A stretch of DNA of 64,000 nt from Paraburkholderia ginsengisoli NBRC 100965 (GTDB lineage: Bacteria; Pseudomonadota; Gammaproteobacteria; Burkholderiales; Burkholderiaceae): positions 558,001 through 622,000 of the forward strand of contig NZ_BBJF01000004.1 in NCBI RefSeq assembly GCF_000739735.1, in the 5' to 3' direction. The position numbers and the translations under genes are program-made. Below the pieces are notes generated by a model, which did no database searches, had not been told where the DNA came from, and saw nothing but the letters and a program-made list of their open reading frames with translations. Within the stretch, counting starts at the first letter, position 1, and each line of letters begins with the position of its first letter. This document shows, in pieces, positions 43,682 through 52,328 of the stretch.

Positions 43682-44578
43682 TCACCCTTTCAGCGTCGCC
43701 TGCTCGCGGATCATGTCGTACAGCGCCTGCGCCGCCGGCGACAGTTGCGCGGTTTTTCGCGCGACGAGCACGAGCGTGCGCGACACCACCGGCTGCGTCA
43801 GCTCGACGGTACAAACCGTCGGATACGCGCCCTTCTGAATCGCGAGCGCCGGCACGACAGCCGCGCCGACCCCTTGCGCGACCAGTCCCACCGCTGTCGA
43901 GCTGCGCTGCACTTCGTAGAACGAGCGCAGCGCCAGCCCACTGGTTTCCAGCGCGCCATCGAGCAGCGCGCGATTGCCGCTAACCTCCCCGGCAAAGATC
44001 AGCGGATAGGCCTGAAGTTGCCGCCACGCGATGCGCCGCCGCTTCGCGAGCGGATGATCCTCGTGACAGATCAGCACGTAACGGTCTTCGGTCAACGGCA
44101 CGCTGGCGAGATCCGGATGAGCGTCGCGCGCGATATTGATGCCGAACTCGACCTCGCGGCGCAACACCGCCTCCTCCACAGCCGACGACGCGTGATCGAG
44201 AATCTTGATGCGGTTGTGCGGGTAACGCGCCGTATACGCCTGCAGAATGCGCGGCAAGTACTGCACGCCGACCGTCGGCACACAGGCTATCGACACGTCG
44301 CCGCGCCGGGCCACCCCCGTTTCGCAGATTTCGACCAGCGCGTCGGCGAGTTCACCCAGCAGACGCCGCGCTTGCGGCAGGAAGCTGCGGCCGATTTCGG
44401 TGAGCGCCATCGAACGGGTGGTCCGCTCGATCAGCGTGACGCCGAGAAACGTTTCGAGCTTGCGCAGCCGTTGCGTGATCGCCGTTTGCGTGACGTGCAG
44501 CGAATCGGCCGCACTCTGGAAGCTGCCGCGATCCGCAATCGCGACGAAGGCCTGGACGCCGAGCGTGTCGATTTTCAT
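43682..44578 (-). CDS. LysR-family transcriptional regulator, ArgP/IciA-like
   Basis: This 298-residue LysR protein starts MKIDTLGVQAFVAIADRGSFQSAADSLHVTQTAITQRLRKLETFLGVTLIERTTRSMALTEIG (read in pieces). The TQTAITQRL recognition helix is distinctive. The effector domain has two alpha/beta lobes. It is divergent from the trans-aconitate methyltransferase gene across about 170 bp and upstream of the GST gene on its own strand, so either could be a target. No inducer is apparent. Confidence 0.86.
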   Translation of the reverse strand: MKIDTLGVQAFVAIADRGSFQSAADSLHVTQTAITQRLRKLETFLGVTLIERTTRSMALTEIGRSFLPQARRLLGELADALVEICETGVARRGDVSIACVPTVGVQYLPRILQAYTARYPHNRIKILDHASSAVEEAVLRREVEFGINIARDAHPDLASVPLTEDRYVLICHEDHPLAKRRRIAWRQLQAYPLIFAGEVSGNRALLDGALETSGLALRSFYEVQRSSTAVGLVAQGVGAAVVPALAIQKGAYPTVCTVELTQPVVSRTLVLVARKTAQLSPAAQALYDMIREQATLKG

Positions 44579-44749
44579 TAGAAAAATGCAGGAATCGGAA
44601 TGATAAATTCATTTTACTCTGCCGTCGGCGCCGCAGAAAATGAGCGTATTGCCTCGGTTTCGCAGACGTCGCAAACGCGAACACGCGGACAGGCGGACAC
44701 GTCTGTGCGTATCCGGCGACCCGGCACGACCCCACATAAGGAGCATCAG

Positions 44750-45526
44750 ATGACAGCAACGACGGATTGGCAGGCGAAGCAGTACATGCTGTTCGAAAAC
44801 GAGCGCACGCGCCCGGTCAGGGATCTGCTGGCGGCGGTGCCCGCGACCGACGTGCGCAGCGCGGTGGATCTCGGCTGCGGACCCGGCAACTCCACCGAAA
44901 CGCTTGCGGCGCACGCGCCGGGCGCGGCGATCCACGGTCTCGACAGTTCCGCCGACATGATCGCGGCGGCCCGTCAGCGGCTGCCGCAATTCCAGTTCGA
45001 CGTGAGCGACATTTCGACGTGGGACGCCTCCGGACCATACGATCTGATCCTCGCGAACGCGGTGCTGCAATGGGTGCCGGACCACGACCGGCTGCTTCCC
45101 GCGCTTGTCCAAAAGCTCGCGGCAGGCGGCAGCCTCGCCGTGCAGATGCCCGACAATCTGGACGAACCCGCGCACCGTCTGCTGCGCGAGGTCGCGGCGC
45201 ATGGCCCCTGGGCGCAGAAGTTAAAGGGCGCCGAGCGGACCGAGCGCTTTAGCGCCGACTGGTATTACCGTTTGCTCAAGCCGCTGTGCGCGCGGGTCGA
45301 CGTCTGGCGCACGGTCTACCATCACCCGCTCGCGGGCGGAGCCGCCGCGGTGGTGGAGTGGTTCAAGGGCAGTTCGCTGCGGCCGTTCCTCGCCAGACTC
45401 GACGATGCCGGGCAGCGAGCCTTCCTGCAGCGCTACCAGCAAGACATCGCGAACGCATATCCGACGCTCGCCGACGGCTCGGTCCTACTGCCGTTTCCGC
45501 GGCTTTTCATCGTTGCCACGCGCTAG
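44750..45526 (+). CDS. tam: trans-aconitate 2-methyltransferase
   Basis: A 258-residue class I SAM-dependent methyltransferase that would methylate trans-aconitate, a spontaneous by-product of the citric-acid cycle that inhibits aconitase. The SAM motif is AVDLGCGPGNSTE, then GLDSSADMI, DVSDISTW, and the Tam-typical LILANAVLQWVPDH and LAVQMPDNLDEPAH. The WQAKQYMLFENERTRPVRDLL start and the C-terminal LLPFPRLFIVATR match Tam proteins over full length. The ATG at 44750 follows AAGGAG. It stands alone, divergent from a LysR gene. Confidence 0.93.
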   Translation: MTATTDWQAKQYMLFENERTRPVRDLLAAVPATDVRSAVDLGCGPGNSTETLAAHAPGAAIHGLDSSADMIAAARQRLPQFQFDVSDISTWDASGPYDLILANAVLQWVPDHDRLLPALVQKLAAGGSLAVQMPDNLDEPAHRLLREVAAHGPWAQKLKGAERTERFSADWYYRLLKPLCARVDVWRTVYHHPLAGGAAAVVEWFKGSSLRPFLARLDDAGQRAFLQRYQQDIANAYPTLADGSVLLPFPRLFIVATR

Positions 45527-45725
45527 CCGCGCGCGCTTTATCGGAACAATGCGCGCACCGTTGCGCGGCCCAATGCACGGCCGCCGCGACGCGTGTGGGG
45601 CCGCGCACGCGCCAAAGTACGTCAGGCATTGCCCAGCTTGAATTCTGCGTGATATTGTTTGCTGAAAGCGGAGGACGGCGGCCCGTCGACCTCACCGGAA
45701 GCAATCTACAGCAGCGAGCGTCGCC

Positions 45726-46091
45726 ATGAGTGATGTACGCCATCATCTGAGTCCACGTGACCGTTTGGAGTTGTTGTGCTGGCTCACATGCGGGAGCCTT
45801 GGCGCCTACTACCTGAACGAAGACTGGCCCGACGCCGCGTTTCACGTGCAGTCCGCGCATAAGTGGCTCGACCGCCGCGCCCGCGAGGCCGACTGGTTGA
45901 GCATTGCGAAGCTGTCTGCTACGGCGCTGGAAATCGCGCAACGGCACGCGCGTTTCGTCGATACCGACTGGGCGCGCGACGCCGTCGAGGAAATTCTCGA
46001 TACGGACGAACTCGATCCGCAAGCGAGACTGGTCAGGCAGGTGCTGGCGGATTGCCAGAATGCGCTGGCCGATCGTCGGCTCGCGGATTGA
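45726..46091 (+). CDS. small hypothetical protein
   Basis: A 121-residue soluble protein I do not recognise. It is mostly helical, with an aromatic-rich first third (LELLCWLTCGSLGAYYLNEDWPDAAFHVQSAHKWLDRRA, in pieces) and an acidic, Leu-rich remainder (DAVEEILDTDELDPQARLVRQVLADCQNALADRRLAD). There is no signal peptide. The ribosome site is weak (GAGCGTC). It converges with the porin gene, 21 bp away. Coding is supported by the amino-acid composition and absence of a better competing frame. Confidence 0.55.
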   Translation: MSDVRHHLSPRDRLELLCWLTCGSLGAYYLNEDWPDAAFHVQSAHKWLDRRAREADWLSIAKLSATALEIAQRHARFVDTDWARDAVEEILDTDELDPQARLVRQVLADCQNALADRRLAD

Positions 46092-46112
46092 GTTCCCGCG
46101 ATTGCGGCGCGC

Positions 46113-47327
46113 TCAGAAGTTGTGCCGCAACCCGACGATCACCGAGAGCTGCTTGTCCGAATCCGAATTGACGATATTCGGAATCTGCGCAAGATTCTCC
46201 GTCGCGCCCGTCGACGGACTGATCGCCAACCCCGCCCCGGAAGACTTCTGCCCGATCGCCACCGCGTACAGCGCGGTGCGCTTCGACAAGCTGTACACCG
46301 CGCCCAGATTCACCTGATGCACCCGCGTCGACGCGCTGCCCGACGGTTTGGCATCGTTGAAGATATACGCGAAGCCTAGCTGCAGATCCGGCGCAAGCGC
46401 ATACGTGGTGTTCAGTTCGGCGATGTCGAACGACATATCCGCGCCGTCTGGCCGCGCGGCACTCGCGAAGTACTGGCTTTGCGACAGACGCGTATGCGTG
46501 TAGGTCAGCGCCACGCTCGCCTTGCCGAACGCGTACGATCCCCCTGCCCCGAAAATCCGCACCTTGCTCGCGTCCTGCAACTGGCAGTACGCCGCGCCCG
46601 GGTTCGCGCAACTGAAGTCGCCGATATAACCGTCGGCGCCGCCCAACGCAGCCTCCAACGGCTGGTTCAACTCGAGATACCCGGCACTCAGCGACAACGG
46701 TCCGTGCACGTAATTCGCAGCGAGCGCCCATCCCTTGTTGCGTGAAAAATCACCGGCGACGCCGCCGAGACTGAACAGGCCGCCCATTGTGAAGCCGCCG
46801 AAACTCGGGCTGATGTACTTGATCGAGTTGTTGAAGTTGAACGCTTCGTTCAGATTGTCGACGTCGCCGAAATGCGAGCCGTACAGCGTCGCCCAGTTGT
46901 TGCTCGACACGTACGCGCCCAGGTTGTCGGAGAACGGATCGTACTGGCGGCCGACGCTCAGCGTGCCGTACGTGGCATTGCTCAAACCGACCCACGCGTT
47001 GCGGTTGAACAGCGTGTTCGATTGCAGCATCGTGCCGCTGCCGATCAGGAAGCTGTTTTCCAACGCGAAGTTGACCGTCGTTCCGCCGCCGATGTCCTCC
47101 GTGCCCATCAAGCCCCAGCGCGACGGCACCAGATTGCCGCCCGCCAGCTGATAGTTCGCGTGTCCGTTGGTGCTGCCGTCGGCGAGCGTGGTCTGCTGGT
47201 TGTTGGTGTAGACGAGGCCGGCGTCGACCGTGCCGTACAGCGTCACCGAAGATTGCGCGTGTGCGCCCATCGAAAGGCCGAGCGCGGCCAGCGCAAGCGC
47301 CGAGCGCTTGACGAAATTGTCTGCCAT
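46113..47327 (-). CDS. Burkholderia-type outer-membrane porin
   Basis: A 404-residue general porin. The signal peptide (ALALAALGLSMGAHA-Q) precedes a 16-strand beta-barrel beginning SSVTLYGTVDAGLVYTNN and ending with the insertion signature LSVIVGLRHNF, whose last residue is Phe. NLVPSRWGLMGTEDIGGGTTVNF is the family-typical second strand pair (read in pieces). It lets small solutes cross the outer membrane. It lies 72 bp behind the amine permease gene on the same strand, so it may be an uptake channel for the amine pathway; this is inference. Confidence 0.93.
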   Translation of the reverse strand: MADNFVKRSALALAALGLSMGAHAQSSVTLYGTVDAGLVYTNNQQTTLADGSTNGHANYQLAGGNLVPSRWGLMGTEDIGGGTTVNFALENSFLIGSGTMLQSNTLFNRNAWVGLSNATYGTLSVGRQYDPFSDNLGAYVSSNNWATLYGSHFGDVDNLNEAFNFNNSIKYISPSFGGFTMGGLFSLGGVAGDFSRNKGWALAANYVHGPLSLSAGYLELNQPLEAALGGADGYIGDFSCANPGAAYCQLQDASKVRIFGAGGSYAFGKASVALTYTHTRLSQSQYFASAARPDGADMSFDIAELNTTYALAPDLQLGFAYIFNDAKPSGSASTRVHQVNLGAVYSLSKRTALYAVAIGQKSSGAGLAISPSTGATENLAQIPNIVNSDSDKQLSVIVGLRHNF

Positions 47328-47374
47328 GTTTTTCTGCCGGAGAGTGAGGTAGGCTAAGTTGAGCGCGGCGCGCC

Positions 47375-47400
47375 TATTTGCGTCGCTTATTTGCGTCGCT
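47375..47400. repeat. 13-bp tandem duplication at the permease stop
   Basis: TATTTGCGTCGCT occurs twice head-to-tail (47375-47387 and 47388-47400). The second copy overlaps the permease stop codon by one base. Probably a recent slippage or duplication in the permease-porin spacer. Confidence 0.7.
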
Positions 47401-48851
47401 TACTGGCCGAAGCCTGCGTAGATGTCCGGCCGCTTCTTGCGCAGCACGAGACCGATCAGCACGCCGATGAGCGCGACGGCGAACACGATCCACGGGAACG
47501 ACTTGACGATCGGACTATCGGAGCCGCTCAACGCGTCGAGATTGCGCACGAGGATCACACCGATATACAACAGGCCGAGTCCGCCCAGCAGAGGCGCGAC
47601 GAACGAGTGCCACACACGCGTATCCTTGCGCGTCTTGCGGAAGAACGCGATCACCGAAAAACTCGTCACCGCCTGCAGCATCACGATGCCGATCGTGCCG
47701 AGCGCGGAACTCCAGCTGAACACGACGTTGAACACGTCACTGCCCGACGCGATGAAAAGCCCCAGCAGCACGCATACCGACAGCGTTTGCAGATAGCTCG
47801 CGACATACGGCGAACGGTATTTCTCATGCACGCGATTGAGTGCTTGCGGCAGGATGCCTTCGAGGCTCAACGCATGGATGTAGCGCACCAGCGTGTTATG
47901 AAACGACAGCAGACTCGCGAAGATACTGCTGAGCAGCAGGAAGCTCATCACAGTGGTGACCGCGCCACCCAGATACTTGCCGGACTGGATGAACCAGAAA
48001 TCGCCGGGCTGTTTGGTCGCGACGGTGACGACGTCGGCGAGGCCGTATGCGCAGACGATCGTCCACGTGACGAAAGCGAAGAAGCCGAGAATCAGCAGCA
48101 CCGACACATATGTCGCGCGCGGCACGGTTACTTTCGGATCGCGGCATTCCTTGCCGTAGATCGCGGTCGCTTCGAAACCGATGAACGACGCGAACGCGAA
48201 CATCACCGCAATGCCGAGGTGCCCGCTGAACACGTGTTGCGGCGTGAACGGCGCAAGCGTGAGACCGTTGGGTCCGCCGCCGTGGATGACGATCGCCAGC
48301 GCGAGCAGCAACAGGATGCCGAGTTCGAGACACATCAGCACGCCGAGCAGGCGGCTATTCAGATCGATGCCGCGAATGCCGGTGAATTGCACGACTGCCA
48401 CGCAGATCAGCGAATACCCGTACCAGGGCAGCGCGGTATGCAGCAGCGGCGCGAGGATCACGGTGCAGAAGAATCCAAACAGGCCGTACAGCGCGATCTG
48501 GATGAACGTGTACGACATCAGCGCGACGAGCGCGCCGGCCATGCCCATTGGCCGTCCGAGGCCCGCCGTGATGTACGCGTAGAAAGCACCGGCGCGCACC
48601 ACGTGCCGGCTCATCGACGCAAAGCCGACGCTGAAAATCAGCAGCACGAGGCCGGCGATGACGAACGCCCCGGGAATACCCGCGCCATTGCCGAGACTGA
48701 TGGCGGGTGGCACCGCGCCGAGCATGCCGGTTAGCGGCGCCGCCGCGGAAATCACGAGAAACACGATCTGCCACAAGCCCAGCGTATTGCCCTTCAACTC
48801 CACGGGGGTCTCCGCGTCGGCCAGACTGGTCGGCGAATAGGGTTCGTTCAT
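47400..48851 (-). CDS. APC-superfamily amino-acid/amine permease
   Basis: A 483-residue inner-membrane protein with about 12 hydrophobic segments. The TM1 substrate-site motif is LVISAAAPLTGMLGAVPPAI, TM6 has FASFIGFEATAIYGKECRDPKVTVPRATYVS (in pieces), typical of APC amine or amino-acid transporters. It lies between an AraC-type regulator and a porin on the same strand and opposite a copper amine oxidase, so an amine such as phenethylamine, tyramine or putrescine is a likely substrate (inference). Its promoter carries the 29-bp element also found before the amine oxidase gene. Confidence 0.88.
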   Translation of the reverse strand: MNEPYSPTSLADAETPVELKGNTLGLWQIVFLVISAAAPLTGMLGAVPPAISLGNGAGIPGAFVIAGLVLLIFSVGFASMSRHVVRAGAFYAYITAGLGRPMGMAGALVALMSYTFIQIALYGLFGFFCTVILAPLLHTALPWYGYSLICVAVVQFTGIRGIDLNSRLLGVLMCLELGILLLLALAIVIHGGGPNGLTLAPFTPQHVFSGHLGIAVMFAFASFIGFEATAIYGKECRDPKVTVPRATYVSVLLILGFFAFVTWTIVCAYGLADVVTVATKQPGDFWFIQSGKYLGGAVTTVMSFLLLSSIFASLLSFHNTLVRYIHALSLEGILPQALNRVHEKYRSPYVASYLQTLSVCVLLGLFIASGSDVFNVVFSWSSALGTIGIVMLQAVTSFSVIAFFRKTRKDTRVWHSFVAPLLGGLGLLYIGVILVRNLDALSGSDSPIVKSFPWIVFAVALIGVLIGLVLRKKRPDIYAGFGQ

Positions 48852-48989
48852 CGTTGCCTCTATGTTATTGGCTAGTCTGCAACTCGCCAGAACCCTTGCA
48901 CTACTGGTTAAGGCGCTCGTATGACCGACGTCAATTGCTTCGGGGTGAGCGCATGTTAGGTAGCTAAAAAATAAAGCGACTTCGCGAAC

Positions 48990-49018
48990 CGCGCCAAATT
49001 TTCGATAAAGCGCGCCAA
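48990..49018 (-). promoter_or_regulatory. 29-bp composite activator element before the permease
   Basis: Read on the minus strand it is TTGGCGCG, CTTTATCG, four As, TTTGGCGCG in order. The two TTGGCGCG half-sites are direct repeats with a 21-bp period, the spacing of AraC-type half-sites. It matches 23 of 29 positions of the element at 50193-50221. A TATTTT hexamer lies 16 bp downstream, where a -10 box would be. Confidence 0.7.
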
Positions 49019-49144
49019 TGCGGGCGAACCCTGAAGTCGATCGTTTGCATCAAATACTTAGGAACCCGGAAGTTTATTTTTTCAGCGATAGCGTTGCCGT
49101 GCGGGGCTTTCAGAATGAAAGCCGGGGCCCCTTGCGCAGCGCGC

Positions 49145-50140
49145 CTATTTTTTCCAGTTGCGCGTAGCGCGCCACAACACGGTCGCGTCGGCATAACCGA
49201 CTGCTCGTGCGATCGCCGCATTGGTGAGCCCGTCGCGCTCAAGCAATCCTTCAACGCTGCGCTGCCGCTCCTCACGCAGAATCTGCCGCACGGATGTGCC
49301 TTCCTGCGCGAGGTGCCGTTGCAGCGAGCGATGCGAAAGCCCGAGATCTTTCGCGATGTCGGCGACGATCAGCTTTTCATGCGCGAGGCGGCGCGTAATC
49401 AGATCGCGGACCTGTTCGACGATGCTGTGCGGCATCGCATCGCTCGCAATCAGATCGGTCGCGTGGCGCTCCATCATCCGCGCCATTTGCGAGTCCGCGC
49501 TTTTCAGCGATGCGTCGAGATCCCGCGGACGCAGAATCACGCCGTTGAAAGGCTGCTGAAAGCGCACCGGCACGCGAAATATCCGTGCATACGGTTTGAG
49601 ATCCGCGGGCGCCGCGTGCTCGAAATGCACCTCGACCGGATTCCACGCCGCGCCGCGCACGAGCCGGATCATGTTGCACATGGTCGACAAGCTGTACTCC
49701 GCGTCCTGGCGACGCGGCCAGATTTGCGGACTCGCGATCTGGTAGGTCCAGATCGGCCATTCGTCATCGCGCAGCACTTCGCAACTCGTGGTGTTCTGCC
49801 ATGACGCGAGCGCGAGCGTGAACTTGCGCATCGCCGCGTTCAGCGTCGGCGAGGAAAGAAACACCAGGCCCGCCGGCCCGAGTTCCGTCAATTGCAATTC
49901 GCTGCCGAGTCGCAAGCCGAGCGACGCTTCGCCAAGCACTTCGGCGGCACGCTCGAAGGCCGCCACGTAACGCGTGAGCGGCAGAATTTCATACGGATTG
50001 GACAGCAGCCGCCGGCTCATGCCGAACGCTTCCAGCAGCGAGTCGCAATCGGCGCCCGACTGATCGAGTGCACGCACGACCGGTCCCATCACTGCCGCAC
50101 GAATCATCGGGAAACTGCCATTGAGCGTGACTTTTTTCAT
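49145..50140 (-). CDS. AraC-family regulator of the amine cluster
   Basis: A 331-residue protein. The N-terminal about 210 residues form the arabinose-binding-type (DUF/OruR-like) domain: LLEAFGMSRRLLSNPYEILPLTRYVAAFERAAEVLGEASLGLRLG (in pieces). The C-terminal double helix-turn-helix (IVADIAKDLGLSHRSLQRHLAQEGTSVRQILREER) is AraC type, with the second HTH ending ARAVGYADATVLWRATRNW rather than the usual SAFSRAFKRW form. It is divergent from the copper amine oxidase gene and upstream of the permease. Two matching composite elements in front of these genes make it the likely activator. The ligand is presumably the amine or its aldehyde. Confidence 0.87.
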   Translation of the reverse strand: MKKVTLNGSFPMIRAAVMGPVVRALDQSGADCDSLLEAFGMSRRLLSNPYEILPLTRYVAAFERAAEVLGEASLGLRLGSELQLTELGPAGLVFLSSPTLNAAMRKFTLALASWQNTTSCEVLRDDEWPIWTYQIASPQIWPRRQDAEYSLSTMCNMIRLVRGAAWNPVEVHFEHAAPADLKPYARIFRVPVRFQQPFNGVILRPRDLDASLKSADSQMARMMERHATDLIASDAMPHSIVEQVRDLITRRLAHEKLIVADIAKDLGLSHRSLQRHLAQEGTSVRQILREERQRSVEGLLERDGLTNAAIARAVGYADATVLWRATRNWKK

Positions 50141-50192
50141 CGTGAGCGTCTCCTCTCCAGTCTGCGCTGTCGTGTTGCCCGAGTCATTTCTT

Positions 50193-50221
50193 CTGGCGCA
50201 CTTTATCGCCCAATTGGCGCG
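50193..50221 (+). promoter_or_regulatory. 29-bp composite activator element before the amine oxidase
   Basis: In order it reads CTGGCGCA, CTTTATCG, CCCAA, TTGGCGCG. TGGCGC is repeated at 50194 and 50215, 21 bp apart. The TATTAT at 50239-50244 lies 17 bp after the second half-site, so that half-site occupies the -35 position, as expected for AraC-type class II activation. An overlapping inverted repeat TTATCGC/GCGATAA (50203-50225) is also present. Confidence 0.72.
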
Positions 50222-50342
50222 ATAAGCAAGCGCGAAAATATTATTGGGTTCCTACGATTTGCCATCGACTCAGCGTGCGCCGCGTGTCACCGACGCTCAT
50301 CGGCACGCCGTCCGGTCCAGCAAACTTCCTTACGGGAATCTT

Positions 50343-52328
50343 ATGAACACGAATGCCACGAAAGCTGCCCGCTCCCCTGTTCATCCGCTCGATCCGCTGA
50401 GCGGCGAAGAAATGCAGCTTGCCTGCGATCTCGTGAAGGCTGCCGAAAACCTCGATTCGCACGCGCGTTTTCCGATGGTCGAATTGCGCGAGCCGCCGAA
50501 AGCCGAAGTCGTCGCGTTCAAGACGGGCGAGTACTTTTCGCGCACGGCCTTCGTGCTGGCGATCGACCGTTCGAACGGCACGACAATCGAATTCGACGTG
50601 GACCTGAGAGAAAAGCGCATCGCGTCGCGCCGCGTGTTGCCGTTCGATCAGGCGCCGTATGGCCAGCCGCCGATCATGATCGACGACTTCATGAACGCCG
50701 AACAGATCGTCAAGAACGACGAAGCGTGGCGCGTCGCGATCATGAAGCGCGGCCTCAGCGAAAAAGATCTGGAGCGCGTGCAGGTCGATCCGTTCTCGGC
50801 CGGCTGCTTCGACCGCGAAAACGAAAACGGCCGGCGTCTCGTGCGTTGCGTGAGCTATTACCGCGAGACGTTGACCGACAACGGCTACGCGCATCCGATC
50901 GAAGGCGTGCTCGCGGTGGTCGATCTGCTCGAAAAGAAAGTGATCGAACTGATCGACGACGGCCGCATCATTCCGATTCCGCGCGCCAAACACAATTACG
51001 ACACGCCGAGTCTCGGCAAGCCGCGCGACACGCTAAGACCGCTGTCGATCAATCAGCCCGAAGGCCCGAGCTTCACAATCGACGGCTGGCACGTGAGCTG
51101 GCAGAACTGGACCTTCCGCGTCGGCTTCACGCCGCGCGAGGGACTCGTGCTGCACCAACTGTCGTGGGACGACGGCAAGAGCACGCGGCCGATCATCTAC
51201 CGCGCGAGCGTCACGGAAATGTGCGTGCCCTACTCCGATCCGAGCACCAACCACTACTGGAAAAGCGCGTTCGACGCGGGCGAATACGGGCTCGGCAAAC
51301 TCGCGAATCAGCTCGAGCTCGGTTGCGATTGCCTCGGCACGATCCGCTATTTCGACATTCCGTCCGCCGACGATTTCGGCAATGCGTTCGTGATGAAGAA
51401 CGCTGTGTGCATGCACGAGGAAGACTACGGCACGCTGTGGAAGCACTATGAATTCCGCACCGGCGTGTTCGAAATGCGCCGCTCGCGCCGGCTGGTGATC
51501 TCGTTCTTCGCGACGGTCGGCAATTACGACTACGGCTTCTACTGGTATCTGTACCAGGACGGCACCATCCAGCTCGAATGCAAGCTGACCGGCATCGTGC
51601 AAACGTCGGCGGTGGCCGACGGCGACACCTATCCGTGGGGCGGCATGATCACGGAGAACCTTGGCGGCCCGACACACCAGCACTTCTTCAACGCACGGAT
51701 GCACATGATGGTGGACGGCGAACGCAACAGCGTCACCGAGCACGAATTCGCACCGCGCCCGATGGGCGAGACGAATCCGTACGGCAACGTGTTCGATACG
51801 ACGAAGCGCGTACTCAAAACGGAGAGCGAAGCCGCGTGTCTCGCGAATGGGCGAACGGGCCGCTACTGGAAGGTCGTCAACCCGAACGTGAAAAACGCGG
51901 TCGGCGCGAATCCAGGTTACAAGCTGATCGTCAACGATTCGCCGTTGATGCTCGCCGACGAACGTTCGAAGGTCCGTCAACGTGGCGGCTTCGCGACTCG
52001 TCACGTGTGGGTCACGCCGTTCGACCCAGCCGAGCGCTATGCGAGCGGCGACTATCCGAACCAGCATTCGGGCGGCGACGGCTTGCCGCGATATATCGAG
52101 GCGAACCGCAACATCGAGAATGAAGACCTCGTGTTGTGGCACAGCTTCGGCCACACGCACGTGTGCAAGCCCGAGGACTTTCCGGTGATGCCGGTCGAGT
52201 ACGCCGGTTTCATGCTCAAGCCGAACAACTTCTTCTGCGCCAATCCGACGATGGACTTGCCGGCCGAGCGGGATCTGAATAGCGTCGAAGACGGCAAGTC
52301 CCCGGATCATGGCTGCTGCAAGCACTGA
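50343..52328 (+). CDS. copper/topaquinone primary-amine oxidase
   Basis: Oxidises primary amines to aldehydes with release of ammonia and hydrogen peroxide. The 661-residue protein has N2 and N3 domains and the large catalytic beta-sandwich. The topaquinone precursor is Y395 in the motif NYDYGFYWY; the catalytic base Asp lies in AFDAGEYGLG. The copper ligands are the two His of GGPTHQHFF and a His of HSFGHTHVCKPEDFPVMP. It has no signal peptide, so it is cytoplasmic, like the Arthrobacter enzymes. The ATG at 50343 has a weak ribosome site. It leads an operon with a membrane protein and an aldehyde dehydrogenase. Confidence 0.94.
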   Translation: MNTNATKAARSPVHPLDPLSGEEMQLACDLVKAAENLDSHARFPMVELREPPKAEVVAFKTGEYFSRTAFVLAIDRSNGTTIEFDVDLREKRIASRRVLPFDQAPYGQPPIMIDDFMNAEQIVKNDEAWRVAIMKRGLSEKDLERVQVDPFSAGCFDRENENGRRLVRCVSYYRETLTDNGYAHPIEGVLAVVDLLEKKVIELIDDGRIIPIPRAKHNYDTPSLGKPRDTLRPLSINQPEGPSFTIDGWHVSWQNWTFRVGFTPREGLVLHQLSWDDGKSTRPIIYRASVTEMCVPYSDPSTNHYWKSAFDAGEYGLGKLANQLELGCDCLGTIRYFDIPSADDFGNAFVMKNAVCMHEEDYGTLWKHYEFRTGVFEMRRSRRLVISFFATVGNYDYGFYWYLYQDGTIQLECKLTGIVQTSAVADGDTYPWGGMITENLGGPTHQHFFNARMHMMVDGERNSVTEHEFAPRPMGETNPYGNVFDTTKRVLKTESEAACLANGRTGRYWKVVNPNVKNAVGANPGYKLIVNDSPLMLADERSKVRQRGGFATRHVWVTPFDPAERYASGDYPNQHSGGDGLPRYIEANRNIENEDLVLWHSFGHTHVCKPEDFPVMPVEYAGFMLKPNNFFCANPTMDLPAERDLNSVEDGKSPDHGCCKH

